Positions 25,043 through 31,823 of a DNA stretch of 45,034 nucleotides are shown piece after piece. This DNA is from Opitutus sp. GAS368 (GTDB lineage Bacteria; Verrucomicrobiota; Verrucomicrobiia; Opitutales; Opitutaceae), in assembly GCA_945903545.1 (NCBI GenBank), contig CAMDOO010000018.1:1-45034 (forward strand), given 5' to 3'. Within the stretch, counting starts at the first letter, position 1, and each line of letters opens with the position of its first letter. The notes under the pieces were generated by a model, which was given only the letters and a program-made list of their open reading frames with translations, was not told the DNA's origin and searched no databases. The position numbers were made by a program, and so were the translations under genes.

Positions 25043-27298
25043 TTACTGGCCGGCGCGGCCGGCCGGCGGGACGGCGACCGGCGGGACGGCGCCGCCCCGG
25101 GCTCCACCGGCGGCGGGGGCACCAGCACCACCGCGGCCGCCCCGGGCGGCGGTGAAGGTGATGGGGGTGTTGATCAGATCCTGCAGCGCGGGCTTGAAGG
25201 CCGCCGGGATCTGCGAGATGGCATCGTTGCGCATGATCTGGATAGCGGCGGCGAAGCTGTTGTCGCCGGAGTATTCGCGCCCGACCATCGGGAACCATTC
25301 GAGGAATTCCTTGCTGAGCTCCTGGGTCCAGCCGGTCTTGAGGGTGCGGAGGAGCTGGGCGTACTGGATCTGCTCCTCCTGGCGGAGCAGCCCGAAGTTC
25401 GTCTTGCCGCCCGCGGAGCCGGGGGAACCGCCCGCGCTGGCGCGGGGGCGGCCAACGGCGTTGATGTATTCCGGAATCGCGTAGAACGGCGTGCTCGGCG
25501 CGGTGCGCATGAGCGCCATGAGCTTGGGGGCCGCGCTCGGGGCCTGCAGATAGACCAGCATCTCAGCGAGGTCCATGTTCAGCTCGCGCATCCGGGTCGG
25601 GAGCATCCGGTCGAACTTGGCGATGAGCCGCAGGCGGGTCGCCTCGTCTGGCGGGCCCATGCGGATGAACACGAGGCCGAGGGCGCGCAGGTAGTCGAGC
25701 TTGTCCTGATAGGCGACACCTTCGAGGTCGATGCGCTCGAGCGAGGAGATCGCCCGCGCTTTCAGGGCCTGGTCGGCCGGCTTGTAGTCCGGTCCGCGGA
25801 ACCACTCGTCACGGCCGCTGACGCGGGCGAGGGAGGCAATGGCGGCGATGGAGGCACGGGGATTCGTTTCCGCGATGGCGCGGTCCTGCCAAGTCGCCAC
25901 CGGCTGCCACTCGAGGGCAGTGCGGGCGGCGAAGCGGAGCGCGCGATCCTGGCTGTCCAAGTGGGACCAGGCGGCGGCCACGGCCTTGGCATCGGCCTTC
26001 CCGTGGAAGGCCTCGAGGCTCTTCCGGGTGGCGCGCTGGGCGGCGTAGGTCGTGTCCGGCTTCGTGGGCACGGTGGATTCCTTGCCCGTGTAGGTGATGC
26101 GATAGAGCTGGGTGGTGGCGCGCGCGCCGGTCATGACGAGCAGGGAGCCGTCGACTTCGTTCACGATCGCATTGGTGACCGGGAAGGGACTGCCGCTGAC
26201 GAACGGCATGGCCTCACCCTTGTAGGAGGAGCCATCCGGGTGGATGAAGGTTGCCCACAGGTTGCCGTAGGACCAGTCGGCGATGAAGAACGCGTCCTGG
26301 TAGCGGGCCGGGAACTTGGCGCCCGTGCCGAACACGCCGCCCGTTGGCGAGCCGGACCCGACGGTCGCGATCACGCCGTAGTAGTCGAAGAAGTAGGTCG
26401 GGTGCTTGCGGGAGCCGTCACGCCAGCCGGAGTCGGCGCCGCTGATGATGTGCTGCACGTTCGTCGGGCGGTACCACGGGGTGGACTTGTCGAATTCCAT
26501 GTCGGAATCGTACAGGAACATCTCGCCGTCCTTGTTGTACTGGTGCGACACCGGGTTGCGCGTGCCCATCGCGAAGAGCTCGAATTCCTTCCCCTCGGGG
26601 TCGAAGGAGGTGATGAAGGAGGAGGGCGCGCGGTTGAAGCCGGGGCCGGTCTGCTGGAGCGGCATCACGAGGTTGTCCTCGCCCCAGATCAGCGGCACGC
26701 GGGAGCTCTGCCACTCCGTCGGTCGCGTCTCGTTGCCGGCGAGCCAGGTGATCCGTTTGCCGTCCGGCGTCAGCTTCAGATCGTGCGTGCCGTGGTCGCC
26801 GCCGGCTCCGCCGCCCTGGCTGGGCTGGACGTTGCGGATGACAGAGGACTTGTCGTATTTGTCGTCCTTGTTCGTGTCGGTGATCCGGTAGATGCCGGGG
26901 CGGATCGTGCTGCTGCGGTTGACGTCGACGTACAGGCTGTCGAACGCGTAGAGGAGGCCCTCGCTGGCCCCGATGGGGACGGTGATCGCCTCCACCTTCA
27001 CGGGGTCATTGGTGCCGACATTGGGAATCGTGAGGCGGAACGCCTGGTCGGTGTTGTGCGAGCCGACGACGAGGCGGTGCTTGTTGTCCCAAGTCATGGG
27101 AACCCACTGTCCCTCGGAGGCGGGGACATTGTAGAGCAGCTCCAGCTTGAAGTCCTTCGCGAGGGTGAATTCGCGGCCGACAAAGAGGCCGTCCGCCGAC
27201 TCGATACTGCCATCGGCGGCATTGAGCTCGGGGTACGACGCGCCATGGAGCGCGGTGGTCGCGACGGCGGCGAGGAGGGCGAGTGAAAGTGTTTTCAT
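25043..27298 (-). CDS. Secreted beta-propeller dehydrogenase-like protein with HEAT-like repeats
   Basis: A 751-residue exported protein: signal peptide MKTLSLALLAAVATTALHGA, then a propeller of the sorbosone/glucose dehydrogenase or PVC membrane-bound dehydrogenase type (for example HDLKLTPDGKRITWLAGNET, FFIADWSYGNLWATFIHPDG). An alpha-helical HEAT-like region covers roughly 440-700, and a Gly/Ala/Pro-rich tail ends it. Relatives in this phylum usually end in a c-type cytochrome domain. I see no CXXCH and indeed no cysteine at all, so electron transfer would need a partner. The ATG at 27298 begins the signal peptide; a longer frame adds 27 residues of leader. It is the second gene of an operon with 27336-27836, closed by a strong terminator. 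Confidence 0.72.
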   Translation of the reverse strand: MKTLSLALLAAVATTALHGASYPELNAADGSIESADGLFVGREFTLAKDFKLELLYNVPASEGQWVPMTWDNKHRLVVGSHNTDQAFRLTIPNVGTNDPVKVEAITVPIGASEGLLYAFDSLYVDVNRSSTIRPGIYRITDTNKDDKYDKSSVIRNVQPSQGGGAGGDHGTHDLKLTPDGKRITWLAGNETRPTEWQSSRVPLIWGEDNLVMPLQQTGPGFNRAPSSFITSFDPEGKEFELFAMGTRNPVSHQYNKDGEMFLYDSDMEFDKSTPWYRPTNVQHIISGADSGWRDGSRKHPTYFFDYYGVIATVGSGSPTGGVFGTGAKFPARYQDAFFIADWSYGNLWATFIHPDGSSYKGEAMPFVSGSPFPVTNAIVNEVDGSLLVMTGARATTQLYRITYTGKESTVPTKPDTTYAAQRATRKSLEAFHGKADAKAVAAAWSHLDSQDRALRFAARTALEWQPVATWQDRAIAETNPRASIAAIASLARVSGRDEWFRGPDYKPADQALKARAISSLERIDLEGVAYQDKLDYLRALGLVFIRMGPPDEATRLRLIAKFDRMLPTRMRELNMDLAEMLVYLQAPSAAPKLMALMRTAPSTPFYAIPEYINAVGRPRASAGGSPGSAGGKTNFGLLRQEEQIQYAQLLRTLKTGWTQELSKEFLEWFPMVGREYSGDNSFAAAIQIMRNDAISQIPAAFKPALQDLINTPITFTAARGGRGGAGAPAAGGARGGAVPPVAVPPAGRAGQ

Positions 27299-27335
27299 CT
27301 GAGATATGTTTTCTGGAGGGGTGTTTGGGTGCGGG

Positions 27336-27836
27336 TTACTGCGCTGCCCGGGCGGCAGTGGCCGCGCGCGCAGTGGCACGGGTTTCCATGGTGGCGGCGG
27401 CGGCGCGGATCTTGGCCTCGTCCGATTTCGGAAGAATCTTCTTCACGAGGGGCGCAAGGGTGGCCGCCCGGGCGCTGGCGACGGCCAGTTCGGCGTCGGC
27501 GAGCACCTTGGCCTTGGCCTCGATGCTGCTGGCATTGGCGGGGACCATCAGGCTGGCGGCGACCAGGGCGGTGCGGGCGTCATTGGCGGCCTTGACCAGC
27601 TTGCCGATGGCATCGAGCACGGCCTGATTGGCGGTGTCTTCCTCGGCCCGGGTGATGGAGGTCAGCTCCAGATCGCTGTAGGTGCGTCCCGCCGTAACGG
27701 GCTTGTACAATTCCACGGCCGGGATCGCGATGCCGGGCGTGCCGTTGATGTTGCCGCTAAACCCTTGGGCGTGGGTGGCGGGAAGGCCGAAGCTGAGCAG
27801 GCCGAGAACGGCGAGGACTAAACCGGGTGTTTTCAT
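27336..27836 (-). CDS. Small exported helical protein of unknown function
   Basis: A 166-residue protein with a signal peptide (MKTPGLVLAVLGLLSFGLPA, cleavage near THA-QG). The mature part starts GFSGNINGTPGIAIPAVELY and then becomes an Ala-rich helical region (AKAKVLADAELAVASARAAT). The ending TRATARAATAARAAQ is low complexity. It is 37 bases upstream of the dehydrogenase-like gene and probably co-transcribed, so it may be a secreted partner of that protein. An alternative ATG three codons earlier is possible. No family recognised. Confidence 0.6.
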   Translation of the reverse strand: MKTPGLVLAVLGLLSFGLPATHAQGFSGNINGTPGIAIPAVELYKPVTAGRTYSDLELTSITRAEEDTANQAVLDAIGKLVKAANDARTALVAASLMVPANASSIEAKAKVLADAELAVASARAATLAPLVKKILPKSDEAKIRAAAATMETRATARAATAARAAQ

Positions 27837-28121
27837 GGGGGTCATGGAACGGAGACGCTGACGGTTGTGGGTGGCTGACCGGAAAGGGGAGGGCGCGGGT
27901 GACGCGAGGGGAAATCCATGACGGGGTGCCCGAAAGAAACGACGATTATTTTCCGAAAAGTGGCATTTTTATCCTAAGCTTAAGGGGAGATGAAAGTCGC
28001 GGAGCGGGAGAATACTCCCATAGGACTTCATCGGGCCCATGGGTCCTTAAGCCCCTGCCGGCGCCGGTCGATCGACACTTGGCGCTTGTTCCGGCGCCGC
28101 CTGCCGGTTGAGTCGCGGGGC

Positions 28122-29807
28122 ATGGCCAAACCTGAGGAACCCAAGATCATCTTCTCCATGCTGGGCGTCTCGAAGAAGATCGAGCGCAAGGAGATCCTCC
28201 GCGACATCTCCCTCTCGTTTTACTACGGGGCCAAGATCGGCGTGCTCGGGCTCAACGGCTCCGGCAAATCCTCTCTTCTGCGCATCCTCGCGGGACGGGA
28301 CACCGACATTGACGGTCGCGTCCATTTTGAGCCGGGTTACCCGGTCGGCTTTCTTGAACAGGAGCCGCATCTCACGCCCGGCGCCACGGTCCGGGCGTGC
28401 GTCGAGGAGGGCGTGAAGCATCTCACGGATCTCACCACGGCCTATGACGCGACGTGGGATGAGTTGAGCGCGGCGGAGACCGACGCGGAGAAGGAGAAGA
28501 TCGCGACGAAGCAGGGCGAACTGCAGGAAAAAATCGAGGCGCTCAATGCGTGGGATGTCACCCCGCAGGTCGAGATGGCGATGGATGCCCTCCGTTGCCC
28601 GCCGGGCGACCAGCCGGTGGACAAGCTCTCGGGCGGTGAACGCCGCCGGGTCGCGCTCGCACGCTTGCTCCTCCAGAAGCCGGCGATCCTCCTGCTCGAC
28701 GAGCCGACCAACCATCTCGACGCCGAGAGCGTGAACTGGCTTGAGCAGCATCTCGCCCGCTACGAGGGCACGGTCATCGCCGTGACCCACGACCGCTACT
28801 TTCTCGATAACGTGGCCCAGTGGATCCTCGAGCTCTCCTACGGCCACGGCATCCCGTGGAAGGGCAACTATTCCTCTTGGCTCGAGCAGAAGCAGGCGCG
28901 CGCCGCGGTCGAACAGCGCACCGAGGACCGCCGGCAGAAGGCAATGGCCCGCGAGCTGGAGTGGATCCGCCAGTCGGCCAAGGCCCGCGTCACGAAGTCC
29001 CAGGCGCGCATCACCGCCTACGAGACCATGCTGAAGCAGAACGTCGCCGTGCAGGAGCGCGAGTTCGAGCTGCTCATCCCGCCCGGGCCGCGGCTCGGCA
29101 CGCTCGTGGTCGAGGCGGTTAACGTGTCCAAGGCCTACGGCGAGAACGTCCTCTTCGAGAAACTGAATTTCTCCCTCCCGCCCGGTGGCATCGTCGGCGT
29201 GATCGGACCCAACGGCGCGGGCAAGACCACGCTGTTCCGCCTGATCACGGGCGTGGAACAGCCCGACTCCGGCACCCTCCGCGTGGGCGACACCGTGAAG
29301 ATTGCCCATGTGGACCAGTCGCGCGATTCGCTCCCGGACCACGAGACGATCTGGCAGGCGATCAGCGGCGGCGAGGAGATCATGCGACTCGCGAACCGGG
29401 AGCTGAACTCGCGGGCCTACTGCGCGCAGTTCGGCTTCACCGGCGCCGACCAGCAGAAGAAGGTCGGCATCCTTTCCGGCGGCGAACGCAACCGCGTGCA
29501 CCTCGCCCGCCTCCTCAAGAGCGGTGCCAACCTGATCCTCCTCGACGAGCCGACCAATGACCTCGATGTGAACTCGATCCGCGCGCTCGAAGAAGGGCTG
29601 GAAAATTTCGCCGGCTGCGCCGTGGTGGTGTCGCACGACCGCTGGTTCCTCGACCGCGTGGCGACGCACATCCTCGCGTTCGAGGGCGACAGCTACGTGC
29701 ACTGGTTCAACGGCAACTTTTCCGCCTACCAGGAGGATTACCGCCGCCGGAAGGGCAAGGAGGCCGACCAGCCCCACCGGATCAAGTACCGCAAGCTGAC
29801 GCGGTGA
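28122..29807 (+). CDS. ettA: Energy-dependent translational throttle ABC-F ATPase
   Basis: A 561-residue ABC-F protein, close to the E. coli EttA length. There are two ATPase domains: P-loops GLNGSGKSS and GPNGAGKTT, signatures LSGGERRR and LSGGERNR, and Walker B LLLDEPTNHLD and LLDEPTNDLD. The inter-domain linker (WLEQKQARAAVEQRTEDRRQ onwards) and the ending HRIKYRKLTR are those of EttA, which binds the ribosomal E site and gates elongation according to ATP/ADP. It lacks membrane segments, as expected. The start at 28122 (MAKPEEPKIIFSMLGVSKK) is the family N-terminus; an upstream frame is rejected. A REP element begins 21 bases after the stop. Confidence 0.95.
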   Translation: MAKPEEPKIIFSMLGVSKKIERKEILRDISLSFYYGAKIGVLGLNGSGKSSLLRILAGRDTDIDGRVHFEPGYPVGFLEQEPHLTPGATVRACVEEGVKHLTDLTTAYDATWDELSAAETDAEKEKIATKQGELQEKIEALNAWDVTPQVEMAMDALRCPPGDQPVDKLSGGERRRVALARLLLQKPAILLLDEPTNHLDAESVNWLEQHLARYEGTVIAVTHDRYFLDNVAQWILELSYGHGIPWKGNYSSWLEQKQARAAVEQRTEDRRQKAMARELEWIRQSAKARVTKSQARITAYETMLKQNVAVQEREFELLIPPGPRLGTLVVEAVNVSKAYGENVLFEKLNFSLPPGGIVGVIGPNGAGKTTLFRLITGVEQPDSGTLRVGDTVKIAHVDQSRDSLPDHETIWQAISGGEEIMRLANRELNSRAYCAQFGFTGADQQKKVGILSGGERNRVHLARLLKSGANLILLDEPTNDLDVNSIRALEEGLENFAGCAVVVSHDRWFLDRVATHILAFEGDSYVHWFNGNFSAYQEDYRRRKGKEADQPHRIKYRKLTR

Positions 29808-29828
29808 TGCGGGGTTGACCCCGAAACT

Positions 29829-29885
29829 GTAGGAGCGGGTTTACCCCGCGATGGATCGGAAGATCGCGGCGTAAAGCCGCTCCTA
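29829..29885. repeat. REPIN family A copy 1, downstream flank of the RAYT gene
   Basis: Begins GTAGGAGCGGGTTTACCCCG and ends GCCGCTCCTA. Two inverted hairpins (GCGGG-loop-CCCGC and GCGGC-loop-GCCGC) form the element. Its last CTA is the complement of the TAG stop codon of the RAYT gene. Confidence 0.88.
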
Positions 29886-30401
29886 TATTCCGAGCCATTC
29901 CGGAAATGGACAATCGGAGTTTGTGAGCGGGCCAAACCAAGCCCAGTCCAACGGTGCGCAGTAGTAGCCGGGCCATTTTGTGTCCGCGGTGAGCAACTTT
30001 GCCCGGTCAGGATTGAGGAAAATGTAGAGAAAGACAGGGAAGCGATCCTCGGCTGGCCTTATGCGATGATCGAAGTAGCCGCGCTGCCACGATAGGCCGC
30101 TGCGACGCAGGACAGGTGTCAAAGGACCCTTCCAGTTTCGAATGACGGAGGACAATGGGACGTCGACTCCCAAGGTGATGAGCAGGTGGATGTGATCCGG
30201 CATCACGACCATGCATCGAATCAACCAATTGCCAGTGGTCTCAATCTTCATGCTGTGGGCCAGGAGGGCGGTCGTGATCTCTGCCTGTTGCAGGCCGGAC
30301 CTCCGATCGTTGGTGCAGACTGTAAGGAAGTAATCACACCCTGGTGCTGACCAACGATGACGCCGCAATGCTTCGTGCCCTCGTCCAAATGTATGACTCA
30401 T
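29883..30401 (-). mobile_element. RAYT: REP-associated tyrosine transposase (Y1/IS200-like)
   Basis: A 172-residue single-domain HUH transposase. The metal-binding motif is H70-I-H72 in VVMPDHIHLLITL, WQRGYFDHRIR precedes the catalytic helix, and the likely nucleophile is Tyr126 in YIFLNPDRAKL. RAYTs are domesticated relatives of IS200 enzymes that cleave REP sequences at a GTAG-type tetranucleotide. This gene is bracketed by family A palindromes at 29829, 30408 and 30553, five bases or fewer from its coding ends on both sides, and further copies lie across the window. All catalytic residues I can check are intact. The surrounding DNA is visibly less G+C-rich than its neighbours, suggesting later arrival. 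No separate terminal repeats of an insertion sequence were seen. Confidence 0.92.
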
Positions 30402-30407
30402 GTTTTG

Positions 30408-30465
30408 GCAGGAGCGATTTCACGCCGTGATGGATGGCAAACTCGCGGGATAAACCCGCTCCTAC
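30408..30465. repeat. REPIN family A copy 2, six bases before the RAYT start
   Basis: The right half is intact (ends CGGGATAAACCCGCTCCTAC); the left half is decayed (GCAGGAGCGATTTCACGCCG). It lies six bases upstream of the RAYT ATG on the minus strand, so it forms most of the gene's leader. Confidence 0.85.
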
Positions 30466-30552
30466 AGGGGTAGAACGCAGATTTCGGCGGAATCTTTCAC
30501 TAAAAGTGAGCGCCTGCTTCGATTTTTAGGGAATGACCGTCCCAGTCCTCCT

Positions 30553-30610
30553 GTAGGAGCGGGTTTATCCCGCGATGGATCGGGAGATCGCGGCGTAAAG
30601 CCGCTCCTAC
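30553..30610. repeat. REPIN family A copy 3
   Basis: Near-perfect copy beginning GTAGGAGCGGGTTTATCCCG and ending AAAGCCGCTCCTAC. It lies one base from the TGA stop of the methyltransferase gene on the minus strand. The 87 bases between copies 2 and 3 show nothing else. Confidence 0.88.
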
Positions 30611-30611
30611 A

Positions 30612-31433
30612 TCAGGGCTTCCGCCGCAGCGCGAAACGCAGGTAAACCGCCCGGCCCGCAGCGAGCCCGGCGTAGGTCGAGCTCTCGGTCGTGCCGCCGA
30701 AATAGTGGGCCACCTTTCGGAACGGACGTGGTACGCTGCTCTGGATCATCTCGTCGCGTCGGGCGCCATCGGCCCGCATCGCGGCCAGCACGCCGGCGGT
30801 GAGATCCTCCTCGGCCAGAAGGACAAAATCGGAGGTGGCGATGGCCTCCTGGAATTTTCCAAGGGCATGGGCGGCATCCGGTCGGCGGTAGAAGAAGTCC
30901 GCGACGAGCAGCGTGCCGCCGGAGGCGAGCACCCGCGCCATTTCGCGCAGGAACGCAGGCTTGTCCGGCACGCAGTGGGTAAGCTCGACACAGATGACCG
31001 CGTCGAAGGATGCCGCCGGGAAGGGCGTGTGCAGCGCGTCGCCGGCCAGAAACTCGAGCCCGGGCCGGCTGAAGTGGCGCTGGCACCACCGCGCCGAGGC
31101 CCCGGCGTAATCGAGCCCAACCATCCGGCTCGGCCGGAAATGCTCGTGCAGAAAACTGCATCCACCGCCACGCCCGGCGCCCACCTCAAGCACTTGCCGG
31201 TCTGCGAGCGGTGTGTCACCGACGACCCGGAGATAAAGCGCCCGGTTCAGTTCCTCGTTGGCGAGGGAGGAGGGCAGGGGGGCGTCCGGCGGGGTCCAGC
31301 CGCAGTTCATCATCCGCCAGTGACGCTGACCGCGGAAGGCGAAGCCGATCGAGTTGTAGAAGAGCCGGCGGAACCAAGGCCGGCGCCAGAGCCAGGTGAA
31401 CAGGCGCTGGAGCGGCGATTTGGTGGCGGCCAT
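30612..31433 (-). CDS. Class I SAM-dependent methyltransferase
   Basis: A 273-residue methyltransferase. Motif I is VLEVGAGRGGGCSFL, followed by the acidic end of strand 2 (VGLDYA), motif II near FDAVICVELTHCV, and LASGGTLLVADFFYR. The N-terminus (LYRR-like WLWRRPWFRRLFYNSIGFAF) is basic and amphipathic, suggesting membrane contact. It resembles the methyltransferases acting on long-chain or polyketide lipids (phthiotriolone type), but the substrate is not deducible. The start at 31433 is used because the longer frame would translate the neighbouring palindromes. A family A REPIN abuts its stop. Confidence 0.8.
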   Translation of the reverse strand: MAATKSPLQRLFTWLWRRPWFRRLFYNSIGFAFRGQRHWRMMNCGWTPPDAPLPSSLANEELNRALYLRVVGDTPLADRQVLEVGAGRGGGCSFLHEHFRPSRMVGLDYAGASARWCQRHFSRPGLEFLAGDALHTPFPAASFDAVICVELTHCVPDKPAFLREMARVLASGGTLLVADFFYRRPDAAHALGKFQEAIATSDFVLLAEEDLTAGVLAAMRADGARRDEMIQSSVPRPFRKVAHYFGGTTESSTYAGLAAGRAVYLRFALRRKP

Positions 31434-31500
31434 GGGAGCCGGGGTATCAGGAGCCGATTGCTCCGCGAGTTTTATCGGCGAGGAATGGCCTTCCGAATCG

Positions 31501-31640
31501 GTAGGGCGGCGATTCCGCTCGCCGCCGGGACCGCAGGTAGGGCTGGGTCGACGACCCGGCCGGGATCCCTCATCGCGGTCGCTTCGTCGAGGCAACCCTA
31601 CCTCGAACTGGCCCGGCGCGGATCGGAGTCCGCGCCCTAC
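31501..31640. repeat. REPIN family B copy 1 with another element nested in its loop
   Basis: The outer arms are GTAGGGCGGCGATTCCGCTC (hairpin GGCGGCGA/TCGCCGCC) and the terminal hairpin GGCGCGGA/TCCGCGCC followed by CTAC (31637-31640). Between them sits a complete second GTAG...CTAC element at 31537-31601. The rest of the 31434-31823 gap shows no further feature. Confidence 0.82.
31537..31601. repeat. REPIN family C, nested inside family B copy 1
   Basis: Begins GTAGGGCTGGGTCGACGACC (hairpin GCTGGGTC/GACCCGGC) and ends GGCAACCCTAC. The right half is a weaker hairpin (GTCGC/GCAAC with a wobble pair). It lies wholly inside the loop of 31501-31640. Confidence 0.7.
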
Positions 31641-31823
31641 CGTGGGGCCTTGGGATCAAGGCCATACGTTCATCCCCCCGTCGCGCTTTTTGCGCGTGCA
31701 ACGTTCCTGCATTGGCTTCGTCTTAACGGCACTCTCGGTGTCGCCCCCCCCCTCGACCACCGCCGTTTGACCCCGTTCCTGCACCCGTTCTCCCGCCTGG
31801 TCTCCTTCACTTTCATCGGTGAT

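Noticed and set aside
25043-27298. c-type cytochrome fusion
   Set aside because: No CXXCH motif and no cysteine anywhere in the predicted protein.
28047-29777. 576-codon open frame opposite ettA
   Set aside because: Antisense shadow of an unmistakable ABC-F ATPase; low-complexity Val/Arg/Glu-rich translation.
29829-30610. Complete IS200/IS605 insertion sequence
   Set aside because: The transposase is of the single-gene RAYT type and the flanking palindromes also occur alone elsewhere; no tnpB and no IS-specific ends were found.
30705-31823. Apparent N-terminal extension of the large exported protein 1
   Set aside because: The open frame runs opposite a methyltransferase gene and through palindromic repeats; the signal peptide shows the protein starts near 31824.
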